From: an uncultured Muribaculaceae bacterium
GTDB lineage: Bacteria; Bacteroidota; Bacteroidia; Bacteroidales; Muribaculaceae
DNA length: 64,000 bases
Assembly: GCA_934675575.1 (NCBI GenBank)
Contig: CAKUQQ010000006.1
Coordinates: 102,437-166,436, forward strand
Reading direction: 5' to 3'
In this document: positions 57,375 to 64,000 of the stretch, in pieces
Layout of the letters: each line of letters starts with the position of its first letter
Numbering within the stretch: the first letter of the stretch is position 1
Notes under the pieces: model-generated
Told to the model about the DNA's origin: nothing
Databases searched by the model: none
What the model saw: only the letters and a program-made list of their open reading frames with translations
Program-made: the position numbers and the translations under genes

Positions 57375-58403
57375 TTACTTGGAGTTCTTTTTATAATATT
57401 TTATCAATTTTGGCAACACCTCGTTCACATCACCGGTTATCACATAGTCTGCGATGTCGTTGATGGGAGCATTTGGGTCGGTGTTGATTGAAACGATAAT
57501 CTTGCTTTCCTGCATTCCGGTCACATGCTGTATCTGGCCAGAAATACCGCAAGCTATAAACAGCTTGGGACGCACTGTCACACCGGTTTGACCGATTTGA
57601 CGCTCGTGTTCCACCCAGCCGGCATCAACTGCGGCACGCGATGCGCCCACTTCTCCGTGAAGCTCATGGGCGAGCTTAAACAGCAGGTCAAAACCCTCTT
57701 TGCTGCCCACGCCATAACCGCCGGCCACAATAATAGGAGCGTTTTTGATGTTGATTTTGCTCTTTTCTATCTCGCGGTCTATGATTTTCACAACATAGCT
57801 TGCCGGGTCAACGTATTTGTCTGCATCGAGGTCAATCACCTCTCCCTTGTAGTTAGGGTCAAAGATTTCCTCTTTCATCACGCCCTCACGCACGGTGGCC
57901 ATTTGTGGACGGTGGTCAGGGTTGACGATAGTGGCAACGATGTTTCCGCCAAAAGCCGGACGCACCTGATAGAGCAGATTGTGATATTCCTGCTTGGTGC
58001 GTGGGTCGGTGTGGTCGCCAATCTCCAATGCGGTGCAGTCAGCCGTCAGTCCGCTGTGCAGACTCGACGACACGCGAGGACCGAGGTCGCGGCCTATGGT
58101 AGTTGCGCCCATAAGGCATATTTGTGGTTTAATCTCCTTAAACAGATTGATTACTGCCGATGAGTGTGGCAGCGAGGTGTAAGGAAACAGGCGGTCGTCC
58201 TGCATCTTATACACCACATCTACTCCGTAAGGAAACAACTTGTTTTCTATTCCCTCAAGTTTGTCGCCAAGAACCAATGCCTCAAGTTTCACGCCAAGGC
58301 GAGTGGCAAGTTCACGGCCTTTGGTCAACAGCTCAAGGCTGACTTCGGCCACACGGCCTTCGTCATATTCGCAATATACGATTAAATTATTGTTATCTGC
58401 CAT
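57375..58403 (-). CDS. etfA: Electron-transfer flavoprotein alpha subunit
   Basis: 342 residues. The N-terminal domain holds CLMGATTIGRDLGPRVSSSL near residue 95; the C-terminal FAD domain has IIVAGGYGVGSKEGFDLLF, GASRAAVDAGWVEHERQIGQTG and PKLFIACGISGQIQH (all short family motifs). Binds FAD and pairs with EtfB. Whether the pair is bifurcating cannot be judged here. Nineteen bases after etfB. Confidence 0.96.
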   Translation of the reverse strand: MADNNNLIVYCEYDEGRVAEVSLELLTKGRELATRLGVKLEALVLGDKLEGIENKLFPYGVDVVYKMQDDRLFPYTSLPHSSAVINLFKEIKPQICLMGATTIGRDLGPRVSSSLHSGLTADCTALEIGDHTDPRTKQEYHNLLYQVRPAFGGNIVATIVNPDHRPQMATVREGVMKEEIFDPNYKGEVIDLDADKYVDPASYVVKIIDREIEKSKINIKNAPIIVAGGYGVGSKEGFDLLFKLAHELHGEVGASRAAVDAGWVEHERQIGQTGVTVRPKLFIACGISGQIQHVTGMQESKIIVSINTDPNAPINDIADYVITGDVNEVLPKLIKYYKKNSK

Positions 58404-58422
58404 TTTATTCCTCTATTAAAAA

Positions 58423-59295
58423 TTAACCAATAATGTGGTCTGCTATCAGTTCCTTAACCAAGTCCTCCAGTTCGGCGCTGTTTGTGCCGTCGAGTTTTTT
58501 GCTTTCTTTGGCTTGGAACACCACGTTAACCACAGCTTTCACGTTTGTAGGCGAGCCTGGGTGTCCTATTTGGTTAGGATCGGCCTCTATGTCGGCTGCG
58601 CCCCATTCTTTGATTTGGAGGTTTTCGTGAGCATCAACAAATTTCTGTTCTTCCTCGCTGAGTTTTGCCTTCTCCGAAGGTGTAACCGCATATTTGCAGC
58701 GTTGCACGAGTTTTGCATTGCGCGGACGGCAAGCATCGGCAGTTCCGTTCACAGTCACCACCAGCGGCAGTGGGCACTCCACAGTCTCAAATCCGCGTTC
58801 TATGCGGCGCTTAACTATGGCAACACCGTCTTTCACATCAACTGTCTCTGCGTATGTCACCTGTGGCAGACCGAGTTTCTCGGCTATCTGTGGCCCCACT
58901 TGTGCCGTGTCACCGTCGATTGCCTGACGACCACCCAATATGATGTCATATTTGCCAATGTGCTTGATTGTTTGGGCAAGAGAATATGATGTTGCCAGAG
59001 TGTCGGCACCACCAAGAGGACGGTCGGTGAGCACCACTCCGCCGTCAGCACCTCTATACATGCTCTCCCTTACGATTTCGGCCGAGCGTGGCAAACCCAT
59101 TGTCACTACCGTGATTGTGGAACCTGGATTTTTCTCCTTCAGCTGCAAAGCCTGCTCCAAAGCGTTCAAGTCTTCTGGATTGAAAATTGCAGGAAGGGCG
59201 GCACGGTTGATTGTGCCGTCTTCTTTCATTGCGTCTTTGCCAACGTTGCGTGTGTCGGGCACTTGCTTCGCCAGCACAATGATGTTCAAACTCAT
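58423..59295 (-). CDS. etfB: Electron-transfer flavoprotein beta subunit
   Basis: 290 residues. Starts LNIIVLAKQVPDTRNVGKDA; nucleotide-binding segments are LGGRQAIDGDTAQVGPQIAE and VTVVTMGLPRSAEIVRE; the tail IADHIIG is normal. The long form, as in anaerobes, compared with about 250 residues in mitochondria. First gene of etfB-etfA-acyl-CoA dehydrogenase, with a full promoter upstream. Confidence 0.96.
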   Translation of the reverse strand: MSLNIIVLAKQVPDTRNVGKDAMKEDGTINRAALPAIFNPEDLNALEQALQLKEKNPGSTITVVTMGLPRSAEIVRESMYRGADGGVVLTDRPLGGADTLATSYSLAQTIKHIGKYDIILGGRQAIDGDTAQVGPQIAEKLGLPQVTYAETVDVKDGVAIVKRRIERGFETVECPLPLVVTVNGTADACRPRNAKLVQRCKYAVTPSEKAKLSEEEQKFVDAHENLQIKEWGAADIEADPNQIGHPGSPTNVKAVVNVVFQAKESKKLDGTNSAELEDLVKELIADHIIG

Positions 59296-59378
59296 AATTA
59301 ATTGATTATTTTTTACTTTTTTTATTTACTCGTCTATTAATGGCAATTTCACCATTGCACAATACTCCTAATTGAGTG

Positions 59379-59409
59379 CAAAATTACACAAAAACGCCCA
59401 CAACGACAA
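59379..59409 (-). promoter_or_regulatory. Promoter of the etf operon
   Basis: On the minus strand TTG (59409-59407), 20 bases, TAATTTTG (59386-59379). The 75-base leader carries a small GCAAT/ATTGC hairpin. Confidence 0.72.
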
Positions 59410-59529
59410 AGGATTGATGTCTATTAAAGTTTATTAATAAATGTAATGCACCAAGTCGCAAATTATTACATTTGGTCTGATTTGGCTGAATAAAATCACA
59501 CAAATTAACGTTACACCGTCACCATGCCG

Positions 59530-60816
59530 TTATTTCTCGTTGCCGCCGTCGCCCCACCGTGCCTGCTGCCTGGCGCGCATGCGCTGCTCCGCGGCGTTGC
59601 CTTGGGCTTGCCACAGCGTGGGGTGATTGAGTTCTTTGGGCATAAACTCCTGCTTCACAAAGTTGCCAGGATAGTCGTGTGAGTATTTATAGCCCTCACC
59701 GTAGCCAAGCTGCGCCATGAGCTTTGTGGGTGCATTGCGCAAGTGTAGCGGCACTGGAGCGTTACCAGTCTGCTCCACAAGGCTCAAGGCTGCTCCTATA
59801 GCCTTATAGGCGCTGTTGCTTTTTTCGCTTGTAGCCAGATATATGGCACACTCGCTAAGCGGAATTCTTCCTTCTGGCCAGCCTATTTTAGCTATTATGT
59901 CAAATGTGGCGTTTGCCAGCAGCAGCGCATTAGGATTGGCAAGCCCTATGTCCTCGGCAGCCGATATGCACATGCGTCTGGCTATGAATTTCGGATCTTC
60001 GCCACCTGCAATCAGCCTGGCAAGCCAATACACTGCCGCATCGGGGTCGCTGCCTCTTATCGACTTGATAAACGCGCTTATCACGTCGTAGTGCATTTCA
60101 CCGTTTTTGTCAAATGCCAGTGGGTTTTGCTGCAGCAGCTCCGTCACCACCTTGTCGTTTATCACAATGTCGTCGCCGTCGCCAACTGACTGGAGTATCA
60201 AGTCGAGTATGTTGAGCAGCTTTCTGGCATCGCCGCCGGAGTAGCGCAGCAAGGCTTCGGTTTCTTCCACCCTCACGGCATGGGTCTTAAACGCCTTGTC
60301 GGTCTTGACGGCCCTGTCGAGCAATTCGAGCAAATCGTCCTTGTCGAGCGGATTGAGCACATACACTTGCGCCCTCGACAGCAGCGGCCTTATCACTTCA
60401 AACGACGGATTTTCTGTCGTTGCGCCTATAAGCGTCACCACTCCTTGCTCCACAGCACCAAGCAGCGAGTCCTGCTGCGACTTGTTGAAGCGGTGTATTT
60501 CGTCGATAAACAATATTGGCCGCCCCTTGGTGAACATGCTCTCGCCATCGGCCTTGCATCGCGCAAGCAGGTCGCGCACCTCTTTCACGCCTGCCGATAT
60601 TGCCGACAGCGTGTAAAACGGCGACTTGGTTTGCTCCGCGATTATTTTGGCGAGCGAAGTCTTGCCCACGCCTGGAGGTCCCCACAAAATGAATGACGAT
60701 ATGTTGCCCTGCTCTATCATTCGTCTGATGACAGCTCCAGGCCCCACAAGATGCTTCTGCCCTATATACTCGTCGAGTGTTCTCGGCCTCAGCCGTTCTG
60801 CCAATGGCTCAAACAT
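59530..60816 (-). CDS. rarA: Replication-associated recombination protein RarA (MgsA)
   Basis: 428 residues. AAA+ clamp-loader-like ATPase acting at stalled forks. LAERLRPRTLDEYIGQKHL at the start, Walker A ILWGPPGVGKTSLAKI (46-53 core), Walker B PILFIDEIHRFNKSQQD, sensor 1 LIGATTENPSF, then the tetramerisation domain with AAEDIGLANPNALLLAN and a C-terminus ending in RARQQARWGDGGN. Own promoter; monocistronic. Confidence 0.97.
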   Translation of the reverse strand: MFEPLAERLRPRTLDEYIGQKHLVGPGAVIRRMIEQGNISSFILWGPPGVGKTSLAKIIAEQTKSPFYTLSAISAGVKEVRDLLARCKADGESMFTKGRPILFIDEIHRFNKSQQDSLLGAVEQGVVTLIGATTENPSFEVIRPLLSRAQVYVLNPLDKDDLLELLDRAVKTDKAFKTHAVRVEETEALLRYSGGDARKLLNILDLILQSVGDGDDIVINDKVVTELLQQNPLAFDKNGEMHYDVISAFIKSIRGSDPDAAVYWLARLIAGGEDPKFIARRMCISAAEDIGLANPNALLLANATFDIIAKIGWPEGRIPLSECAIYLATSEKSNSAYKAIGAALSLVEQTGNAPVPLHLRNAPTKLMAQLGYGEGYKYSHDYPGNFVKQEFMPKELNHPTLWQAQGNAAEQRMRARQQARWGDGGNEK

Positions 60817-60851
60817 TTTTTCTGTTTTTTGTTAGTTTCATCTCTATATTG

Positions 60852-60859
60852 CAAAGATA
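60852..60859 (-). promoter_or_regulatory. -7 promoter box of rarA
   Basis: TATCTTTG on the minus strand (60859-60852), 36 bases before the ATG; -33 unclear. Confidence 0.6.
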
Positions 60860-60926
60860 GTGCAAATCGCAATGCGCCGCACTGCGCATCTGCCGGAATA
60901 TTATGCTGGCTTGCCAGATTCTTGCG

Positions 60927-62219
60927 TCAATCCATATTGCTCTTCACATTCATCAGCTCAAGAAATCCCTGCCCCACCTCGCGCAAAATCACAAAGTGTG
61001 AGCCATCGTCATCGGCTTGGCGTATGTAAAGCTCAAGCCCCTCGTCAGTGTCCATTATGCACTGAATTTCGGGTATGTGCTCCATGTAGTCCTGCACATC
61101 GGTGCCGGCCGATTGCCAATAGTGGTTCCACACGGCCGCCACCATGCCGCGGGCAAAGCTCACGAGTGCCACATGCGCCGTGTTGCCGTCTTTGGCAAAC
61201 ACCACCGAGTAGAAGTCATGTCCCGACTCGTCTATGTGTGCGAGCCAGCGCGTCTGCTCTATGCGTTTGCCGCCAAAATAGCGTGTGAGCATGTCGAGTT
61301 TCACACCGTCCATCGTCTGTATCGGCTCCGGCTTCTTCCAGCGGCTATATCGCAGTGTGCGGTGAGTGGTCTCAAAGCTTTTCTTCACTATTATCGGAAA
61401 TGTCTCGCCTGTGCGATACCCCTTGAACTTGTTCTTTATGTCGTTTTTATCCGCGAGCGAATATGCCGCCTTGCCGTCAACCGCCGATGTCGGCTTCACG
61501 TCCATATAGTTCGACTTAAACACCAGGCGGTCATAGTCGCCACTTTGCGCGTCACTGCTGCCCAGGGTGCTGACAAACACATTTTTCTCAAGGATTGCCT
61601 TGCTGAACAGTGGCGACTCTTTCAGCGTGATGTCGCCGCTCTCGGCTGTCACATAATGTCCCAGTTGGTCCACCGGGAGCCACACCAGGCCATCGGAGCT
61701 AATATCGCTTTTCGACTGCTTTTTCAACTCCTTAAACAGGTTTTTCACCTTTTTGTCCTTCATTTTTTTGCCTTTTGAGTCAAAATAAGTCACGCTGCCG
61801 TCGGCTGCAGTGTGTCGTGTGAAGTCTTTTTTGTGCAGCTTGCCGTCGGCAAGGGCAAAAAACTCGCGCGTTTCGCCGCCGTCTTGCTGCTTGCCAAGCA
61901 CAAACAAGCCGTCCTCAAGTCTGTAGCCGCCATTGGCAAACACCTCCGTCAGCCGGCCTGCCGCTTTCGTCATCAGGCTCTCATGCTCGCCATCGTAGCT
62001 TCGCAGCCATATCTCACTCCAGCCGTCGCCATCAATGTCGGCCAAGGCATAGCGGTCTGGAAACACTCCGTTTGCTCCGGCGCTTTCTCTGAATTTCTGC
62101 TGTATTCCTTGCAGGCTTTGTGCATAGTAGAGTCCTGCCACTTTATCCGCATCACTCGCCGCTGCGCCCGTGTGGCACGCACATGCGGCTATTGCCAAAA
62201 TCAATACTGCTCTTCTCAT
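60927..62219 (-). CDS. Secreted protein of unknown function with a DxDxDG site
   Basis: 430 residues, not recognised. Signal peptide MRRAVLILAIAACACHTGAAA. Around residue 60 YALADIDGDGWSEIWLRSYDG is an FG-GAP/VCBS-like or dockerin-like calcium loop (DIDGDG; first eight residues are the key part), a unit often found in integrin-like propellers. A lysine-rich stretch (about 140-170, KKMKDKKVKNLFKELKKQSK) is followed by a beta-rich body and a C-terminal part with repeated W/Y-rich strands. No lipobox and no sorting domain. ATG at 62219 starts the signal peptide and a full promoter is 30 bases upstream. Confidence 0.75.
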   Translation of the reverse strand: MRRAVLILAIAACACHTGAAASDADKVAGLYYAQSLQGIQQKFRESAGANGVFPDRYALADIDGDGWSEIWLRSYDGEHESLMTKAAGRLTEVFANGGYRLEDGLFVLGKQQDGGETREFFALADGKLHKKDFTRHTAADGSVTYFDSKGKKMKDKKVKNLFKELKKQSKSDISSDGLVWLPVDQLGHYVTAESGDITLKESPLFSKAILEKNVFVSTLGSSDAQSGDYDRLVFKSNYMDVKPTSAVDGKAAYSLADKNDIKNKFKGYRTGETFPIIVKKSFETTHRTLRYSRWKKPEPIQTMDGVKLDMLTRYFGGKRIEQTRWLAHIDESGHDFYSVVFAKDGNTAHVALVSFARGMVAAVWNHYWQSAGTDVQDYMEHIPEIQCIMDTDEGLELYIRQADDDGSHFVILREVGQGFLELMNVKSNMD

Positions 62220-62248
62220 AGTCGTAACCTTTTCTGTTTGTAGGGCAG

Positions 62249-62279
62249 CAAAGATAATGAATGTGTGTGCCCAAGCCAA
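62249..62279 (-). promoter_or_regulatory. Promoter of the secreted unknown gene
   Basis: On the minus strand TTG (62279-62277), 20 bases, TATCTTTG (62256-62249). Confidence 0.72.
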
Positions 62280-62353
62280 CACCTTTAACTATCCTTTGCA
62301 TCTTTTATTTTGCGGCACATGCTCTCCTTGACAACACATTTCAGTATCTTTCA

Positions 62354-62361
62354 GTAACTTT
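62354..62361 (+). promoter_or_regulatory. -7 promoter box of nhaC
   Basis: TAACTTTG, exact TAnnTTTG, 42 bases before the ATG; a TTG lies 23 bases upstream, slightly too far. Confidence 0.55.
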
Positions 62362-62403
62362 GCAAAATAATTTTAATCACACACAAGCATCTGTTTTTTT
62401 TTT

Positions 62404-63750
62404 ATGACTAACGAATATAATAACACCTCTGCACCTCACATATCATGTGGCAAGGGACTGCTTGCCCTGTCGCCAATTCTGATTTTTCTGCTCACCTACG
62501 TTGTGGTGTCGGTAATAATCGGCGATTTCTACAAAATGCCGCTGTCCATAGCTTTCATCATAGCTTCAATGTGGGCACTGCTCATCACACCCAAGCTCAA
62601 GGTCACCGAGCGCATCGACATCTTCTCTAAAGGCGCGGCCAACACCAACATTCTCTACATGATTTGGATTTTCATACTTGCCGGTGCTTTCTCATCGCTT
62701 GCCAACGGTCTTGGGGCTATCGACGCCACCGTCAACCTCACCCTGTCGGTGTTGCCGCCGTCGTTCCTCATTCCGGGACTTTTCATAGCAGCTTGTTTCA
62801 TCTCCATGTCAATAGGCACATCGGTGGGCACTACCGTTGCCCTCACGCCGTTTGCCTACCAGCTTGCGCAAAGCACCGGAGCCAACACGGCTTTTCTCGT
62901 GTCGGTTGTCCTTGGAGGGTCGTTCTTCGGCGATAATCTTTCGTTTATATCCGACACCACGATAGCCGCCACACGCAGTCTAAAAGTCAAGATGAACGAC
63001 AAGTTCAAGACCAATCTTTCCATAGCCCTGCCGGCAGCCCTGCTTGTTCTGGTGGTTTACATTCTGTTTGCACACCAAGCCTCGGCGCTGCACCCCATAG
63101 CCTCGGTGGCAGTGGCAAAATGGTGGCTCGTTATCCCCTACCTCATAGTCATAGCGTCGGCTGTGGCAGGAATCAACGTGCTGATTGTTCTCACCTCCGG
63201 CATTCTGTCGTGCATAGTCATTGGACTGATTTCACACTCGCCACAAGGCCTTATCGACATGTGTTCACTCATGGGCAATGGCGTGAAAGACATGAGCGAA
63301 CTGATAATCGTCACCCTGCTGGCTGCCGGACTGCTTGAAACAATCAACCACAACGGCGGCATCACGTTCATCATTCAGTGGCTAACTAAAAACATTCACT
63401 CCTCGCGCGGTGCGCAAGCCATTGTGGCTGTGCTTGTGAGCTTCGTCAACATCTGCACCGCCAACAACACCATTGCCATAATCACCGTGGGCAAAATAGC
63501 AAGCCACATCACGGCGCAGTTCGGGCTCGACCCACGCAAGGTGGCAAGCATTCTCGACACATGCTCGTGCATCACACAGAGCATTCTCCCCTATGGCGCA
63601 CAAGTGCTGCTTGCCGCCGGATTGTCAAAACTGTCGCCAATATCATTCCTGCCCTACCTCTACTACACTTGGGCTCTCGCGCTTATGGTGGTCTTGTCGA
63701 TAGTTTTCAATTTTCCACATTCCAAGGCTACTGCAGCCACAAAAAGTTGA
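62404..63750 (+). CDS. nhaC: NhaC family sodium/proton antiporter
   Basis: 448 residues, about 11-12 membrane segments. SMSIGTSVGTTVALTPFAYQ near residue 138 and GGSFFGDNLSFISDTTIAAT near residue 179 are the conserved ion-pathway segments of the NhaC family (two aspartates in DNLSFISD), and NICTANNTIAIITVGKIA near residue 345 the second inverted repeat. Some members of the family exchange organic acids or amines instead, so the substrate is not certain. No neighbours in the same direction except an outgoing promoter downstream. A short AAAAG-TTGA-CTTTTTT hairpin overlaps its stop and may terminate it. Confidence 0.9.
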   Translation: MTNEYNNTSAPHISCGKGLLALSPILIFLLTYVVVSVIIGDFYKMPLSIAFIIASMWALLITPKLKVTERIDIFSKGAANTNILYMIWIFILAGAFSSLANGLGAIDATVNLTLSVLPPSFLIPGLFIAACFISMSIGTSVGTTVALTPFAYQLAQSTGANTAFLVSVVLGGSFFGDNLSFISDTTIAATRSLKVKMNDKFKTNLSIALPAALLVLVVYILFAHQASALHPIASVAVAKWWLVIPYLIVIASAVAGINVLIVLTSGILSCIVIGLISHSPQGLIDMCSLMGNGVKDMSELIIVTLLAAGLLETINHNGGITFIIQWLTKNIHSSRGAQAIVAVLVSFVNICTANNTIAIITVGKIASHITAQFGLDPRKVASILDTCSCITQSILPYGAQVLLAAGLSKLSPISFLPYLYYTWALALMVVLSIVFNFPHSKATAATKS

Positions 63751-63777
63751 CTTTTTTGTCCGTATGCGTTATTTTTG
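63747..63777 (+). promoter_or_regulatory. Promoter reading out of the window
   Basis: TTG (63747-63749), 20 bases, TATTTTTG (63770-63777) followed by CACACGG. Both elements fit; the transcript would start near 63784 and leave the window without a start codon for a long frame in view. Confidence 0.55.
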
Positions 63778-64000
63778 CACACGGAACTATATTAAAAACA
63801 CACACAATACATCAATTGATTCTTTGTTGAAAAGTAAAAAAACAGAATCGGTAAAAATAAAAACTTTAGAATTCTGGTGGAAAGAATTTTCTGTCCAAAA
63901 CAAGAATAAGGAAAGTGAATGATTTTTGAACTTTTCATTTTTTATGTAACAAAGTGTTGTTTTATATTGGAATTTGATTTTCTTCAATTTTGCGATAGAA

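Noticed and set aside
63787..63987. 66-codon minus-strand frame at the right edge
   Set aside because: Very AT-rich with Phe/Lys/Asn composition typical of chance frames in leaders; no domain, and a plus-strand promoter points through it.

Overview
This window is a stretch of bacterial chromosome from the order Bacteroidales (phylum Bacteroidota). The evidence is a short primary sigma factor of 285 residues, more than twenty promoters of the TAnnTTTG type (several with TTG 19-20 bases upstream), an almost complete lack of Shine-Dalgarno sites, a secreted protein with a gliding-motility/type IX secretion C-terminal domain, a secreted dipeptidyl peptidase IV, and the purH-mreBCD-mrdA-rodA and etfB-etfA-acyl-CoA dehydrogenase arrangements. 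I cannot fix the family from this alone; a gut lineage related to Prevotellaceae or Muribaculaceae is a guess. I see no complete insertion sequence, phage, CRISPR array or rRNA.

Layout. 1-5.5 kb (minus): dnaE, a CBM9-like protein overlapping a LysE-type exporter, and tRNA-Glu(CUC). 5.5-15.4 kb (minus): an eight-gene exopolysaccharide operon (wza-like, wzc-like tyrosine kinase, UDP-ManNAc dehydrogenase, two EpsG/Wzy-like membrane proteins, GT2, GT4 and WecG-type transferases), read from one clear promoter through a 140-nt leader with strong RNA structure. 15.5-19 kb (minus): groES-groEL and a BamA-like outer-membrane barrel. 19-24 kb: a split chromate transporter and folC (plus), then ridA, RNase P RNA and an AT-rich uracil-DNA-glycosylase-like gene (minus) beside a probable dispersed repeat. 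24-33.6 kb (plus): htrA, rpoD, a leuC / leuD-synthase pair in which leuD and an isopropylmalate-synthase-like enzyme are one protein, an ornithine-cyclodeaminase family gene, and pyrK-pyrD.

33.7-39.4 kb (minus): a small HTH regulator, an 820-base AT-rich gene-free stretch, uvrA and the type IX secretion-type protein. 39.6-51.1 kb (plus): purL, purH and the cell-elongation genes mreB, mreC, mreD, mrdA (PBP2) and rodA. 51.1-62.2 kb (minus): uracil permease, miaA and DPP IV in one run; an acyl-CoA dehydrogenase with its electron-transfer flavoprotein; rarA; and a secreted protein of unknown function. 62.4 kb to the end (plus): an NhaC-type antiporter, then a promoter reading out of the window.

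Most of the window is core housekeeping sequence. The parts I consider most worth a second look are the structured leader of the exopolysaccharide operon, the LeuD-synthase fusion together with the altered catalytic motif in its LeuC partner, and the glycosylase-like gene abutting a repeat-like segment that keeps its frame open upstream.
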